Source of the DNA: a bacterium
Lineage (GTDB): Bacteria; Patescibacteriota; Minisyncoccia; Phycocordibacterales; UBA918
Length of the DNA: 64,000 nt
Direction of reading: 5' to 3'
NCBI GenBank assembly: GCA_027487145.1
Contig: JAIYEC010000070.1
Span: 1 to 64,000, forward strand
Under the pieces are notes generated by a model. It did not search any database. It worked only from the letters and a program-made list of their open reading frames with translations, and was not told the origin of the DNA. Positions 43,242 to 52,372 of this stretch are shown in pieces (position 1 is the first letter of the stretch; each line of letters begins with the position of its first letter). Position numbers and translations under genes: made by a program.

Positions 43242-43748
43242 ATGCGTTATGTTGTCCTTTTTGTCGCCACCCTCGCTTTAATTATTGCAGGAGCGAGCTT
43301 CCAGCCCGCATCTTTGCTCCCAGGAAGTAACTTGGGTTTCTTTGAATCGCGGATTGAAGGTCCGATGAACGTTATGATGCGGAACTCGCCCGAATTAAAA
43401 GAAAATTTCAAAGAATTCGAGCGTTGTAAGCTGTCAGAAGATTGTGACGTTAAGCTTATCTATACTGAGCGTGACAAGATTGTAAAAGCAGTCTGGCCAA
43501 AGGTCTACGATCAACTCGAGGTTGAGAGTGACTGGGGCACGTGCATTCGATGTGAAATCGCGCACAAGGATTTCAATGATGCACGAGCAAAAGTTGGTGA
43601 ACTGAGGCTTCAATATGAATGCACTCCAGCTGCTCGATATACATTCCATGTGGGCAACGATCCTGGAAGAGAAGCCGGCTATACGTCTGTTGGATATGAA
43701 TGTGCCGGCAAAAATATCACATATCCCGAAGCAGTCGATCCAGGGTAA
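43242..43748 (+). CDS. Exported cysteine-containing protein, unknown
   Basis: The start at 43242 has an AGGAG site. The 168-aa product has a signal peptide (about 1-19) and six cysteines (for example CKLSEDC, TCIRCEIA, YECTP, YECAG), which may form disulfides in the envelope. It is inserted between nusG and rplK and runs opposite to both. No family recognised. Confidence 0.6.
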   Translation: MRYVVLFVATLALIIAGASFQPASLLPGSNLGFFESRIEGPMNVMMRNSPELKENFKEFERCKLSEDCDVKLIYTERDKIVKAVWPKVYDQLEVESDWGTCIRCEIAHKDFNDARAKVGELRLQYECTPAARYTFHVGNDPGREAGYTSVGYECAGKNITYPEAVDPG

Positions 43749-43900
43749 CCCGCCACGTCGCGCTCAAACGAAAAAGTCGTTGGAGGGCGGCTTTTTCTTT
43801 TGGAAATGAATAGTGAGATGAGTAGTTCCATATTTATTTTATATATAAAAAATCCCACAGATGATTATTCTATGAGATTTTTTAGTCGAAGCTGAGAAAA

Positions 43901-44446
43901 CTACACTTTCTTGATTTGAAGGAAATCAAGTTCAACCGGTGTCTCCCGTCCAAACATAGAAACAAGCACTTTCACCTTTCCGCTCTTTTCGTCTACCTCA
44001 CCCACCTTACCTTCAAGATCCTTGAACGGACCGTCGACAATCGTGACAAAATCACCAGCGGTAAGGTCTACCTTGTGCTTCACGTCGTCAGTCGACATAC
44101 GCTTCATGAGCTGATTGTACTCAGCTTCTGTTAGTGGCACCGGCTGGGTTCCACTTCCGACGAAGCCGGTTACGCGAGGAGTATTGCGCACTACAAACCA
44201 TGACTCGTCGTCTACAATCATCTCAACGAGTACGTACCCCGGATAGATACGTTCTTCTTCAGTAACTCGCTTTCCACCCTTTACACGAATTTTCTTTTCA
44301 GTTGGTACTACCACAGCAAAAATCTTGTCATTCATGTTGAGTGAGTCGATACGTTGCTTGAGGTTACGCGCTACTGCGTTTTCGTACCCTGAGTATGTAT
44401 GGATAGCGTACCAGTTTCGCTCTCCGGTTCCTTGTTGTTTAGCCAT
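43901..44446 (-). CDS. nusG: Transcription termination/antitermination protein NusG
   Basis: A 181-aa NusG: the NGN domain (NWYAIHTYSGYE...VRGGKR) and the C-terminal KOW domain (LTAGDFVTIVDGPFKDLEGKV) are complete. It follows secE by 5 nt. It couples RNA polymerase to the ribosome and Rho. Confidence 0.95.
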   Translation of the reverse strand: MAKQQGTGERNWYAIHTYSGYENAVARNLKQRIDSLNMNDKIFAVVVPTEKKIRVKGGKRVTEEERIYPGYVLVEMIVDDESWFVVRNTPRVTGFVGSGTQPVPLTEAEYNQLMKRMSTDDVKHKVDLTAGDFVTIVDGPFKDLEGKVGEVDEKSGKVKVLVSMFGRETPVELDFLQIKKV

Positions 44447-44451
44447 AGAAC

Positions 44452-44640
44452 TTAGAAAGTATGAATGAGGAGGTTGATACCTTGTGAAAAGAGGTAGTCA
44501 AACACACCGACGTATAAAGCGACAACTGCAGAAACAGCAATTACAAGTACCGTGTAGGTAATTGTCTGCTTCTTGCTTGGCCAATTAACCTGGCGAAGTT
44601 CGGCCATGGTAGCCTTGATGTATTTTACGAGTTGAGTCAT
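44452..44640 (-). CDS. secE: Preprotein translocase subunit SecE
   Basis: The start MTQLVKYIKAT at 44640 gives 62 aa: one TM helix (about 35-55) after the conserved amphipathic ELRQVNWPSKKQT motif. It closes the SecYEG channel. secE-nusG order is conserved; rplK is displaced. Confidence 0.9.
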   Translation of the reverse strand: MTQLVKYIKATMAELRQVNWPSKKQTITYTVLVIAVSAVVALYVGVFDYLFSQGINLLIHTF

Positions 44641-44717
44641 GTGTAATAAATATGTCGGGTAAAATAAAACGCCCGCAGGCGAATACATGACTATAGTACG
44701 CCTATCTAAGAAAATGT

Positions 44718-44752
44718 CAAAGCCCCGCTGGCTAGAGGCCAGCGGGGCTTTG
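44718..44752 (-). terminator. Terminator of the SIMPL gene
   Basis: CAAAGCCCCGCTGGC and GCCAGCGGGGCTTTG arms around a 5-nt loop. Confidence 0.85.
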
Positions 44753-44778
44753 TTTGAAAGGTTATGTTACTCGTTGCT

Positions 44779-45555
44779 TCATTTAACTTCAAACGAAACA
44801 CTCACACTCACGTTAGTAGTGTTTTCTCCCACTGGTGTGTTTGGCGCCACCGAAGCATCCATTGCCTTTTCCATCATTGGCTCAGCGCTACCATATCCGT
44901 AATACCCTTCGTTTTCGTAGAAGCTGGTAACTCGAACGATTTCCACTCCAAGATCAGCAGCAATTTTTTCAGCCTTAGTTTTTGCGTCAGCAATCGCTTT
45001 TGAGCGAGCTTCTGCCTTAAGAGCGGTCTCGTCATCAATGGTAAAGCTAAGGCCACTAATGTTGGTTGCTCCCTTCTCACCAACTCCAGCAATAAGTGTC
45101 CCAGCCTTTGCTGTATCTCGTACCTTTACCGCTACTGTCTGTGATACTTCAAATCCGTCAGGAATCTCTTCCCCCGGTGGACACCACGCTCCAAAACAGT
45201 CGGTATTTTCGTATCGGTATTTTGGATACATGTTGTAGTTTTCGGTTTTGATATCTTTCTCTTCAACTCCCTGTTCTTTTAAGTAAGCGATGAGATCATT
45301 GATCTTCGTTCCTGACGCTGCTTGAGCAGTGGTAGCGTCAGCCCCTTCAGCAGTCACACTAAAAGAAAATTGCCCCACGTCCGGAATCGCACTTGCTTCC
45401 CCCTCTCCATTGACTGAGATACTCATTGGCATCGGGTACATCGACTTCGTCATGTAGTAACTGCTGTACGCATATGAAGCTAGTGCAAGACCAGCTAACG
45501 CAATGGTAATTGCGGTAATTACCTGATAGGTTTTGTTACTAAAAAATGATTGCAT
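44779..45555 (-). CDS. SIMPL/DUF541-domain protein
   Basis: A 258-aa protein with an N-terminal TM anchor (about 12-32) and a SIMPL domain, the fold also called DUF541/26-kDa periplasmic immunogenic protein. Typical patterns are ISVNGEGEASAIPDVGQF, DIKTENYNMYPKYRY and DDETALKAEARSKAIADAKTKA. The domain forms periplasmic oligomers of unclear function. It starts 5 nt after the protease gene stop and is probably cotranscribed. Confidence 0.85.
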   Translation of the reverse strand: MQSFFSNKTYQVITAITIALAGLALASYAYSSYYMTKSMYPMPMSISVNGEGEASAIPDVGQFSFSVTAEGADATTAQAASGTKINDLIAYLKEQGVEEKDIKTENYNMYPKYRYENTDCFGAWCPPGEEIPDGFEVSQTVAVKVRDTAKAGTLIAGVGEKGATNISGLSFTIDDETALKAEARSKAIADAKTKAEKIAADLGVEIVRVTSFYENEGYYGYGSAEPMMEKAMDASVAPNTPVGENTTNVSVSVSFEVK

Positions 45556-45560
45556 AGGTA

Positions 45561-46508
45561 CTAAAGATTATTGTGTATAAATTCACGGATAAGACGACGA
45601 ATGGTGGCTTCTCTTTCATTCCCGGTACCACAGACTGTCGTAAAGGCTTTTAGGTCGGTCTCGTTAAGAACTGGTACGGAGCCGTCCTCCTTGAGTAAAT
45701 AGTACATGACCGCATTCTCATCATCAACGTGATCAATGCCAAGCGCATGACCGAATTCATGAACCAAGACTGAAACGAGCTCTTCTGAAGAAGAGAATTT
45801 ATAAATATGTATCCTTCCGTCTTGGTAATCACCTTGGGTAAACTCTTTGGCAAACCCATGCTCCTTGTTATACGCCTCAACTTCACGATTGTACGCCTCA
45901 ACTAACTCATTGCTTTTTTGTCCCAAAGCATTAATGCTCTGCCCCAGCTTATTAAGCGTATCAGCGTCACGATTAAGCTCAGCCGAGCGCGCATCAAGCG
46001 CTTGCCTCTCGCGCTCAATGTCAGCAAAGACATCCGACGGCGCACCGCCCTGATCATTGTATCGATTGACTCGTTCGTTATGTCGCGAGAGAGAGGCTTC
46101 GTATGCAGCGACATTTTTTTCATACGTCTTTGTTTTCTCTTCGTACTCTTTTTGCGACTCTTCGATAGTCTTTTTGAGTGTTTCTGTTTCCTCAAAAAGA
46201 CGATCGAGCTCCTGTCTCTGTACGCTCTCCGAATCAGCCTCGGCCTGTCTATCATCAAAAATAAAATCGACAACTAATACTCCATTTTCATCATAGGTAA
46301 ATAACTCTCGGCCAGCTTTTTCTTCCCAGGCTTTTTCTGCTTCACCCAAACGAGCAATTGCTTCATCTCGCGTAATTGTGAAGTGGCTATCAACTTGCCC
46401 TAGGCGATACGTAAGTGGCACGGGACAAATATGTGCAGTAGATTGATACCAAAACGTTCCCGCCACTGCGAGACTTGAGATGAGTGCAACCAGAAATGGA
46501 AACCGCAT
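45561..46508 (-). CDS. Matrixin-like metalloprotease with coiled coil
   Basis: A 315-aa exported protein: N-terminal signal/anchor (about 5-22), a long coiled coil (about 95-215) and a C-terminal metzincin domain with HEFGHALGIDH (HExxHxxGxxH) followed by the Met-turn AVMYY. Matrixins are zinc endopeptidases. The coiled coil could mediate oligomerisation or reach. The SIMPL protein downstream may be a partner. Confidence 0.75.
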   Translation of the reverse strand: MRFPFLVALISSLAVAGTFWYQSTAHICPVPLTYRLGQVDSHFTITRDEAIARLGEAEKAWEEKAGRELFTYDENGVLVVDFIFDDRQAEADSESVQRQELDRLFEETETLKKTIEESQKEYEEKTKTYEKNVAAYEASLSRHNERVNRYNDQGGAPSDVFADIERERQALDARSAELNRDADTLNKLGQSINALGQKSNELVEAYNREVEAYNKEHGFAKEFTQGDYQDGRIHIYKFSSSEELVSVLVHEFGHALGIDHVDDENAVMYYLLKEDGSVPVLNETDLKAFTTVCGTGNEREATIRRLIREFIHNNL

Positions 46509-46530
46509 AGATATGCTAATGATAGCAAAT

Positions 46531-46596
46531 AAAAAAACGGTGCAGAGCGGGGACTGCGTGGTCGCGACACGTAGTCCCTATTCTGCACCATTTTTT
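46531..46596. terminator. Strong bidirectional hairpin
   Basis: A-run, then GGTGCAG and GGGACT stems pairing with AGTCCC and CTGCACC, then a T-run. The structure is 66 nt long with internal loops. It sits upstream of the protease gene on its minus-strand side and could be a terminator for a transcript from the right. Confidence 0.6.
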
Positions 46597-46805
46597 AGTA
46601 ACAAAACATATTCGCAACGGGCGAATGCCCTTTGCTTCCTCTATCATACCCTACCATCCTTCGTGCAAGCAAAAGATTTCAACAGGGTGCAGTTATTTTT
46701 GACACAAATTTATTTTGTACTGCTTTTAATAAAAAATATAACTTTACTGATTGAGGTGTGTATAGAAATCTGCTATTGTGCCTGTCTGGCAGTAAAATAT
46801 AAGTA

Positions 46806-46862
46806 CGTTTGAAATTTGGGCTATAAATCAAAGTCTTTGATTTATAGCCCACGCTTCAAACG
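46806..46862. repeat. 57-bp two-tier palindrome
   Basis: CGTTTGAA and TTCAAACG (46806-46813, 46855-46862) enclose a 16-bp perfect stem with a single-base centre (46818-46850, GGGCTATAAATCAAAG). No gene overlaps it. It could be an operator, a transcription barrier or a mobile-element remnant. Confidence 0.65.
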
Positions 46863-46883
46863 AAACGTGGGTATAAAAAAGAA

Positions 46884-47015
46884 CTATTGTTCTTTTTTAT
46901 CCTTCGTATCAACCTCGTCTTTGGTTTCTAGCCCGGGCGAGGTTTTTACGTTTTTTTCTGAAGAAGCTGGAAACGGTGGAGCCCATGATCCATTTGGATG
47001 CTGGCACCAAACCAT
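46884..47015 (-). CDS. Small acidic protein (43 aa)
   Basis: The ATG at 47015 follows a strong GAGGAGGAG site; a longer 57-aa start at 47057 is possible and would add HCH, giving a possible Cys/His cluster with WCQH. The tail is acidic and lysine-rich. It ends at an AAAAAAGAAC...GTTCTTTTTT hairpin. Function unknown. Confidence 0.45.
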   Translation of the reverse strand: MVWCQHPNGSWAPPFPASSEKNVKTSPGLETKDEVDTKDKKEQ

Positions 47016-47171
47016 ATTCTCCTCCTCATCTAAATGACAATGAATAAATTTAGACATATGTCATGCGTTCTCGCTCGCGTAGCGCCCGCAGGGTAACGGA
47101 GTTTTCTGCTAAAGTGCCCCTCTCTGGTTCGAACATGAAAACCAGAAAGGAGCGCTCTAGCGCCCTTTCTT

Positions 47172-48857
47172 TTACTTCTTCCCTTCGTTTTCTTGGAGCT
47201 TCTTGCGAACCAATTGCTGGGCTGCGTTCATTGAGTGCTGGTAGTAGAGACTTTTTACTCCCTGCTTCCACGCTTGGAGGTAGAGCGCGTTGATATCCTT
47301 TACCGGCGTATCTGGCGCCACCATGATGTTGAGTGACTGCGCTTGGTCAATAAACTTCTGTCGATCTGCCGCTTGTTCGATTACCTTTGATTGATCGATT
47401 TCGGCAAAGGTTCGGTAGATGGCTTTTTCTTCATCTGAAAGACAATCGAGATGTTGAACCGAACCATCGTTATCGCGAATTGAATCCCAGGTTACCTTAT
47501 CGTCGTGACCCTTCTGCGCCAAAAGTGCTTGAAGCGTAGGGTTCTTAATGGTTACCTTCATCTTGGCCACGTCTTTGACGTAACAGTTAGACCAGATTGG
47601 TTCGATACCTTGTGATACTTGTCCGAGAATAAAAGCAGAGGAGGTGGTTGGAGCAATCGCAATTAAGGTGGTGTTACGACGACCGTAGCCCTTGAGTACT
47701 TCTGGCTCACCGAGCGTAGCTGCGAGTTCTTTGGTAGCAGCGTCAGCTTTATCTTTAATAAGCTTGAAAACTTCTTTATTGAGAGTAGCGGCTTCTTCGC
47801 TTTCAAATGGCAAGCCTTTTGCCTGAAGGAGTGAGTGGTATCCAAGAACACCAAGACCGAGAGCTCTATTTGCTTTAGCGAAGTTGTACGCTCGCTCCAT
47901 AAAGGTGAAGGCGCGACGCTTTTCAGCTTCTTCGTGGTCACGCAGTGCTTCTAACTTTACGATAAATTCTTCCATGACGGCATCCAAAAATGCTGTCATT
48001 GTTTCTACCAAGTCAGTGTCCTTCCAGGCGTCGTAGTGAAGAAGGTTGACTGATGAGAGACAACACACAAATGACCAGTCTTCCTTACTTGGAAGCATGA
48101 TTTCACTACACATGTTACTCGCGTGAATGCGGAGCTTCTTGTCTTTATAGACATCAACCGTGTTATTGTTAGCAGTATCGCTAAACATAATATATGGGTA
48201 CCCCATTTCTCCCCGTCGTTGAATGATACGAGCCCAAACTTTTCGCTTGGCTTCATCCCCATCAATCATGGACTGCATCCATTCGTCCCCTACTGTCACA
48301 CCGTGGGTGAGCTTCTGAATTGGATTTCCTTCAGTTCCGATATCGAGGAACTCCATGATGTCATCGTGCTCTGCAGGGAGGTATGGTGAGAAGTGTCCGC
48401 GACGAACTGATCCTTGTGAGACCACCACGACGAGAGTCTCAAAGAGTTGCATAAAGTGGACTGAACCAGATGAGTACCCGTTGTCATTTCCAATTGATGC
48501 TCCACGTGGACGAAGTGCTCCAAAGAATCCAGAACACCCACCACCAAACTTACTCATCATTCCCACCTCAGCGTTGGTGTAGAGAATGTCACCCATGTTG
48601 TCATCAACGTATGAGCCAAAACAGCTAATTGGAAGCCCTTTTGGATCACCAAAGTTAGCCCACACCGGTGAGGCGAGTGAAATCCAGCCACGACTCATGT
48701 AGTCAACAAACTTATCGGCAAAGCCGTCTTGTTTGAGATATTTTTCTGCAGTTTCCGCGATAACGCGAATGCGTTCTTCGGCTGTTTGACCCGGGGCGAG
48801 GTATCCTCGAGCAAGAAATCCGCGACTATTTTCGTTCAACCAGTACCATGGTTCCAT
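47172..48857 (-). CDS. nrdA: Ribonucleotide reductase large subunit (class I)
   Basis: A 561-aa catalytic alpha subunit, shorter than the usual 700-800. Active-site cysteines appear in ISCFGSYVDD, CLSSVNLLH and NMCSEI, with tyrosines of the radical path at SLYYQHS. There is no N-terminal ATP-cone: it is carried by nrdB instead. The usual C-terminal CxxC redox tail is missing (ends QENEGKK), so re-reduction must occur otherwise. It follows nrdB in an operon. Confidence 0.93.
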   Translation of the reverse strand: MEPWYWLNENSRGFLARGYLAPGQTAEERIRVIAETAEKYLKQDGFADKFVDYMSRGWISLASPVWANFGDPKGLPISCFGSYVDDNMGDILYTNAEVGMMSKFGGGCSGFFGALRPRGASIGNDNGYSSGSVHFMQLFETLVVVVSQGSVRRGHFSPYLPAEHDDIMEFLDIGTEGNPIQKLTHGVTVGDEWMQSMIDGDEAKRKVWARIIQRRGEMGYPYIMFSDTANNNTVDVYKDKKLRIHASNMCSEIMLPSKEDWSFVCCLSSVNLLHYDAWKDTDLVETMTAFLDAVMEEFIVKLEALRDHEEAEKRRAFTFMERAYNFAKANRALGLGVLGYHSLLQAKGLPFESEEAATLNKEVFKLIKDKADAATKELAATLGEPEVLKGYGRRNTTLIAIAPTTSSAFILGQVSQGIEPIWSNCYVKDVAKMKVTIKNPTLQALLAQKGHDDKVTWDSIRDNDGSVQHLDCLSDEEKAIYRTFAEIDQSKVIEQAADRQKFIDQAQSLNIMVAPDTPVKDINALYLQAWKQGVKSLYYQHSMNAAQQLVRKKLQENEGKK

Positions 48858-48897
48858 ATCAGTTATTCAGTTTATTGTGTTTAATCGCGACAGTTGA

Positions 48898-50211
48898 TTA
48901 AAAGAGGTCTTCGCTGGTTACGCTCGCTGAGCGCTTGTTGTAGTTGATTGATCGCTTCTGGAAGAAGTCTACGTGCTTGGTAGCAATTACTTCAGCATCA
49001 AACCAGTCAGTCTCTTCAAGGAGTGCGTCACTGACGTCGAAGATTCGAGGCATACCAATTGAGGCGAGCGAATTATTGAAGCGGTGCTTGATGAATTCTT
49101 TTACGTTAGCAGCTGGCAAGAAGCTGAGTTCACCGGCTTCGTAAATCCAATCTACAATCTTGCTTTCTGCTTCATATGCTTCACGACATGCTTCTACCAC
49201 CTTCTGTCGGCATTCATCGTCAAACCATTCTGGATGTTCGCTCTTGATGATATTGATGACATCAATCCCAAACATTCCGTGCAAATTCTCTTCCTTTGAA
49301 GTTGCTTCCACAGCATTTGAAATACCCTTAAACAGATTACGATGCTTGTTGAAAGACATCATAATGAGGAACTGTGAGAAAAGTGAGACGTGCTCCACAA
49401 AGAGTGAGAAGAGCATGACTGACTGGAAGTAGTCCTTGTTTTCCTGGGTTCGTGAGAGATCAATTACCTTTTCGAGGTAATTCATTCGCTCTTGCATGAC
49501 CGGGATATCCTTAATCTTTCGGAATTCATCATTAAGACCGAGAATTTCAAGCAAGTGTGCATACGCATCAGCGTGACGAACTTCTGATTCTGAGAAGGTT
49601 GCGCCTACTGCTCCAATTTCTGGCTTTGGCATCTTTTTGTAGATGTCTCCCCAGAAGGTCTTTACTGCTACCTCAATTTGAGCAATAGCAAGCATAGCGT
49701 TCTTAATAGCGCTTCGCTCTGCTTCGTTTACATTGACATGGAAGTCCTGAACATCAGAGGTGAAGTTAAATTCGGTGTGTACCCAGTATGAGTGACGGAC
49801 CGCGGTGGTGTACTCGTAGAGTTCTGGATACTCATACGGTTTGAAGTTTTGCCGACGAGCGAAGATATCTCGTTCGCGAAGCTTCTTGCGCTCATTACGA
49901 TAGATGATGTACGCCTTCGCGGTGGTAAAGTACCCCTTCTCCATGAGCGCTTGCTCAACCAAGTCTTGGATTTCTTCCACTGCTGGACTACCATCAATAC
50001 ACTTGTTAGCAATTTCACTACCGGTCTCTGCTGTTCCTGCCTGCACACACATAGCGATCACCTTCTGGTGAGCTAGTTCGGCTACTTCAATGGCGGCATC
50101 ACGATTTCCTTCTCCGGTTTCGACGAGAGCCTTTGCGATAGCACTTTCAATTTTTGAAATATCGAAGGGCTTTAGTTGCCCGTCGCGCTTTCGAATGGTT
50201 TCGATGTTCAT
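48898..50211 (-). CDS. nrdB: Ribonucleotide reductase small subunit fused to an ATP-cone
   Basis: The start MNIETIRKR at 50211 gives 437 aa. The first 100 residues form an ATP-cone (IRKRDGQLKPFDISKIESAI), the allosteric switch normally on NrdA. The rest is NrdB: SESEVRHADAY carries ExxH and the radical Tyr at H+4, and EENLHGMFG gives the second ExxH. ATP-cones on NrdB are known from a few bacteria (described in Leeuwenhoekiella blandensis), so activity would be regulated through beta-subunit oligomerisation. A structured leader is upstream. Confidence 0.9.
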   Translation of the reverse strand: MNIETIRKRDGQLKPFDISKIESAIAKALVETGEGNRDAAIEVAELAHQKVIAMCVQAGTAETGSEIANKCIDGSPAVEEIQDLVEQALMEKGYFTTAKAYIIYRNERKKLRERDIFARRQNFKPYEYPELYEYTTAVRHSYWVHTEFNFTSDVQDFHVNVNEAERSAIKNAMLAIAQIEVAVKTFWGDIYKKMPKPEIGAVGATFSESEVRHADAYAHLLEILGLNDEFRKIKDIPVMQERMNYLEKVIDLSRTQENKDYFQSVMLFSLFVEHVSLFSQFLIMMSFNKHRNLFKGISNAVEATSKEENLHGMFGIDVINIIKSEHPEWFDDECRQKVVEACREAYEAESKIVDWIYEAGELSFLPAANVKEFIKHRFNNSLASIGMPRIFDVSDALLEETDWFDAEVIATKHVDFFQKRSINYNKRSASVTSEDLF

Positions 50212-50420
50212 ACTAATAAACTTGAATTGGTAAAAAGATGAATTATCGCGCACGAACATAATTGGTGGAAGACCGCTGCAATGAATTGCGCAGCACAATT
50301 AGGTTCACAAGCGATTAGGTCGCGACTAACACGCACGCGTTCTTTAAAAACGCGCTTGAAACTCGATATGAGTTTGTGTGTCTTACCTCCGACACACGAG
50401 ACCTCGTGTGGTTTCATTAC
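50212..50420 (-). promoter_or_regulatory. Structured leader upstream of nrdB
   Basis: Four hairpins lie in tandem on the mRNA: CACGAG/CTCGTG, AAACTC-ATATC-GAGTTT, GCGTTTTTAAAGAACGC and GCTGC...GCAGC. No clear NrdR box pair was found. It may be an attenuator; function is inferred from structure only. Confidence 0.4.
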
Positions 50421-50574
50421 TATAGCACTGAGGTGAGAAGCTTGGCTATTTTATTGACGCCAAACGGAGGCTATTTTTCGTTAGCTATCCACAGTATTCT
50501 GGGGACACTGTAATACAAAATAATTTTGAGTTTTGCCTAGATTTGCAAGATGGTAAAAATGTCACGTGATAGAG

Positions 50575-50611
50575 AAAAAGCACCGCGACCATTGGTCGCG
50601 GTGCTTTTTAC
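50575..50611 (-). terminator. Terminator of mscL
   Basis: AAAAAGCACCGCGACC-ATT-GGTCGCGGTGCTTTTT. Confidence 0.9.
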
Positions 50612-50615
50612 CGGC

Positions 50616-51008
50616 TTATCGCCTGAGGCTGTCTCGAATTTCCATAAGAAGCTTCACTTCTTCAGATGGTTCTTTTGGTTTTTCTTCTTTTGCAGCTTCT
50701 TCTTTCTTTACTACTTTCTCCTGAGCCTTATTAATACCCTTTACTACCATAAAGATAGCAAACGCGACGATAATAAAGTCGATTACCGATTGAACAAAAA
50801 CACCGTAAGTCACAACTGCGTCGCCAAGGGTGTATGACAGTCCTGAAAAATTCACTCCGCCCATGAGCAGTCCAATAAGTGGCGTGATGATGTCTGTCAC
50901 CAAGGACGACACGATTTTTCCAAAAGCGGCTCCAATAACGACAGCAACAGCGAGATCAAGGACGTTCCCCTTCATGGCAAACGCCTTGAATTCATCAATA
51001 ATTTTCAT
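50616..51008 (-). CDS. mscL: Large-conductance mechanosensitive channel
   Basis: A 130-aa MscL. The N-terminal amphipathic helix and TM1 ([20 protein letters not shown]), the loop ([14 protein letters not shown]), TM2 (about 65-88) and a lysine/glutamate-rich C-terminal bundle ([15 protein letters not shown]) are present. It opens under osmotic shock to release solutes. Confidence 0.95.
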   Translation of the reverse strand: MKIIDEFKAFAMKGNVLDLAVAVVIGAAFGKIVSSLVTDIITPLIGLLMGGVNFSGLSYTLGDAVVTYGVFVQSVIDFIIVAFAIFMVVKGINKAQEKVVKKEEAAKEEKPKEPSEEVKLLMEIRDSLRR

Positions 51009-51054
51009 ATATGTATTACCTACTCTTATAAAAGAATGAGTCTAGTATACCTAA

Positions 51055-52191
51055 TTAATGATGGTGGTGATGGTGGTGCGACGAATGATCATTCATGTCA
51101 ACGGTGCGAGACCGGTAGTACCACGCAGCTACTGCAGTGGTGGCTGGAACAGCCATAATCAGTCCGATACTCCCTACAATAATCCGGGTAAGTTCTGCTG
51201 CTACCACTTCTTGATTGAAGATAGCAGTCAGGTCAGTCCCCGCTTTCGCGTAGAGCAATATAAGCGGCAATGAAACTCCGACATATGCGAGTGCGAGTGT
51301 ATTAACAATCGAACCAATATGATCTCGCCCTACCACCAGCGCCCGATTATAAAGGTCGCTAAAATTAAAGTCTGGATTGGCTGACTTAAGCTGCGCTACC
51401 ACCGAGGTCTGGGTAACCGCGACGTCATCAAGCACTCCAAGAATACCGATAATAATTCCCCCGAGAAGCAGGCTGGCTAAATCAAGCGAGCCGTTGGTAG
51501 CAAAGTTAAGATAGACCGATGCATCATCACTAAAACCAGTCAGGTGCATACTCCGGACACTCACGTATGAGATGATACATGTCACCAAGACTGCGCTCAT
51601 CGTACCTAGATACGAAATACAAGCCCGAGCATTAAAGCCGTGAGTTCCAAAGAGCGCAAACGCCATAATAACAGCGGCAATTCCTAACGTTGTAAGAGCA
51701 GGGTTGTATCCAGCCAGGAGCGCTGGCACAAGGAGAAATATAATTGCAGCGATACTTACCCCAAGTGAAAAGAGCGCTCGTACCCCTTGCCAACGAGAGA
51801 TAAAGAGCAGTAGCCCAACAAAGAGTCCGAAGATAACTATGAGCGTTGGTCGTCGTTCATACGCTGAAAACGTCACATACTCATCCCCATTGATAGTGAC
51901 CACTCGATTCACAAAAATGTCATCCCCGACCTCCAGATGTATCACTTCGGCCGTCATTGCTACCACCTCTCCTTTTTTATCTCCTTCTTCAAGAAGGATC
52001 CGTAATTCTTGTACTGTTGTAGTAGTATCAGTGCCGGTCACCTCACGAACGTCTTCACTCACCACTTCAAGGACCGTAGCTTTGACTGTCTCTTTTACAT
52101 CTTGATGAACCTCTTGTGCAAAAACTGGTGAGGTACAAAAGAACGTCATAACGAGTGAGACAAAAATCCTAGAAAATAAGACGCGCAACAT
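51055..52191 (-). CDS. YibE/F-family membrane protein with C-terminal histidine tail
   Basis: A 378-aa protein with a signal sequence (about 1-25), an extracytoplasmic domain (about 26-120) and about seven TM helices (about 125-360). The YibE/F motif includes GILGVLDDVAVTQTS and NTLALAYVGVSLPL. The last residues are SSHHHHHHH then stop, a natural poly-histidine tail that could bind metal. YibE/F proteins are of unknown function. The tail is unusual for the family. Confidence 0.8.
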   Translation of the reverse strand: MLRVLFSRIFVSLVMTFFCTSPVFAQEVHQDVKETVKATVLEVVSEDVREVTGTDTTTTVQELRILLEEGDKKGEVVAMTAEVIHLEVGDDIFVNRVVTINGDEYVTFSAYERRPTLIVIFGLFVGLLLFISRWQGVRALFSLGVSIAAIIFLLVPALLAGYNPALTTLGIAAVIMAFALFGTHGFNARACISYLGTMSAVLVTCIISYVSVRSMHLTGFSDDASVYLNFATNGSLDLASLLLGGIIIGILGVLDDVAVTQTSVVAQLKSANPDFNFSDLYNRALVVGRDHIGSIVNTLALAYVGVSLPLILLYAKAGTDLTAIFNQEVVAAELTRIIVGSIGLIMAVPATTAVAAWYYRSRTVDMNDHSSHHHHHHH

Positions 52192-52258
52192 AAAAACCTA
52201 CTCCGGCAGCTATAACAAGGGTGTACAGCACAGTTAAAATAAAAGAGGGTTGATCCAT
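52169..52258 (-). CDS. Tiny TM peptide (29 aa), tentative
   Basis: A 29-codon ATG frame (starts MDQPSFIL) that is almost entirely one TM helix. It overlaps the start of the YibE/F gene by 23 nt. There is no clear ribosome-binding site; it could be a chance frame. Confidence 0.25.
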   Translation of the reverse strand: MDQPSFILTVLYTLVIAAGVGFYVARLIF

Positions 52259-52372
52259 AGCTATAGCTTAGCGGAGATTTTAATGATGAGCAACCAAGCA
52301 TACGGACCATCTCGACAAACGCTTAAAAAACCTTTAGTATGTCCCGCACATGTATCGTTGATACATATATAT

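Noticed and set aside
46816..47037. 73-codon plus-strand ORF
   Set aside because: It overlaps the palindrome and the better-supported minus-strand small gene with a strong ribosome-binding site.
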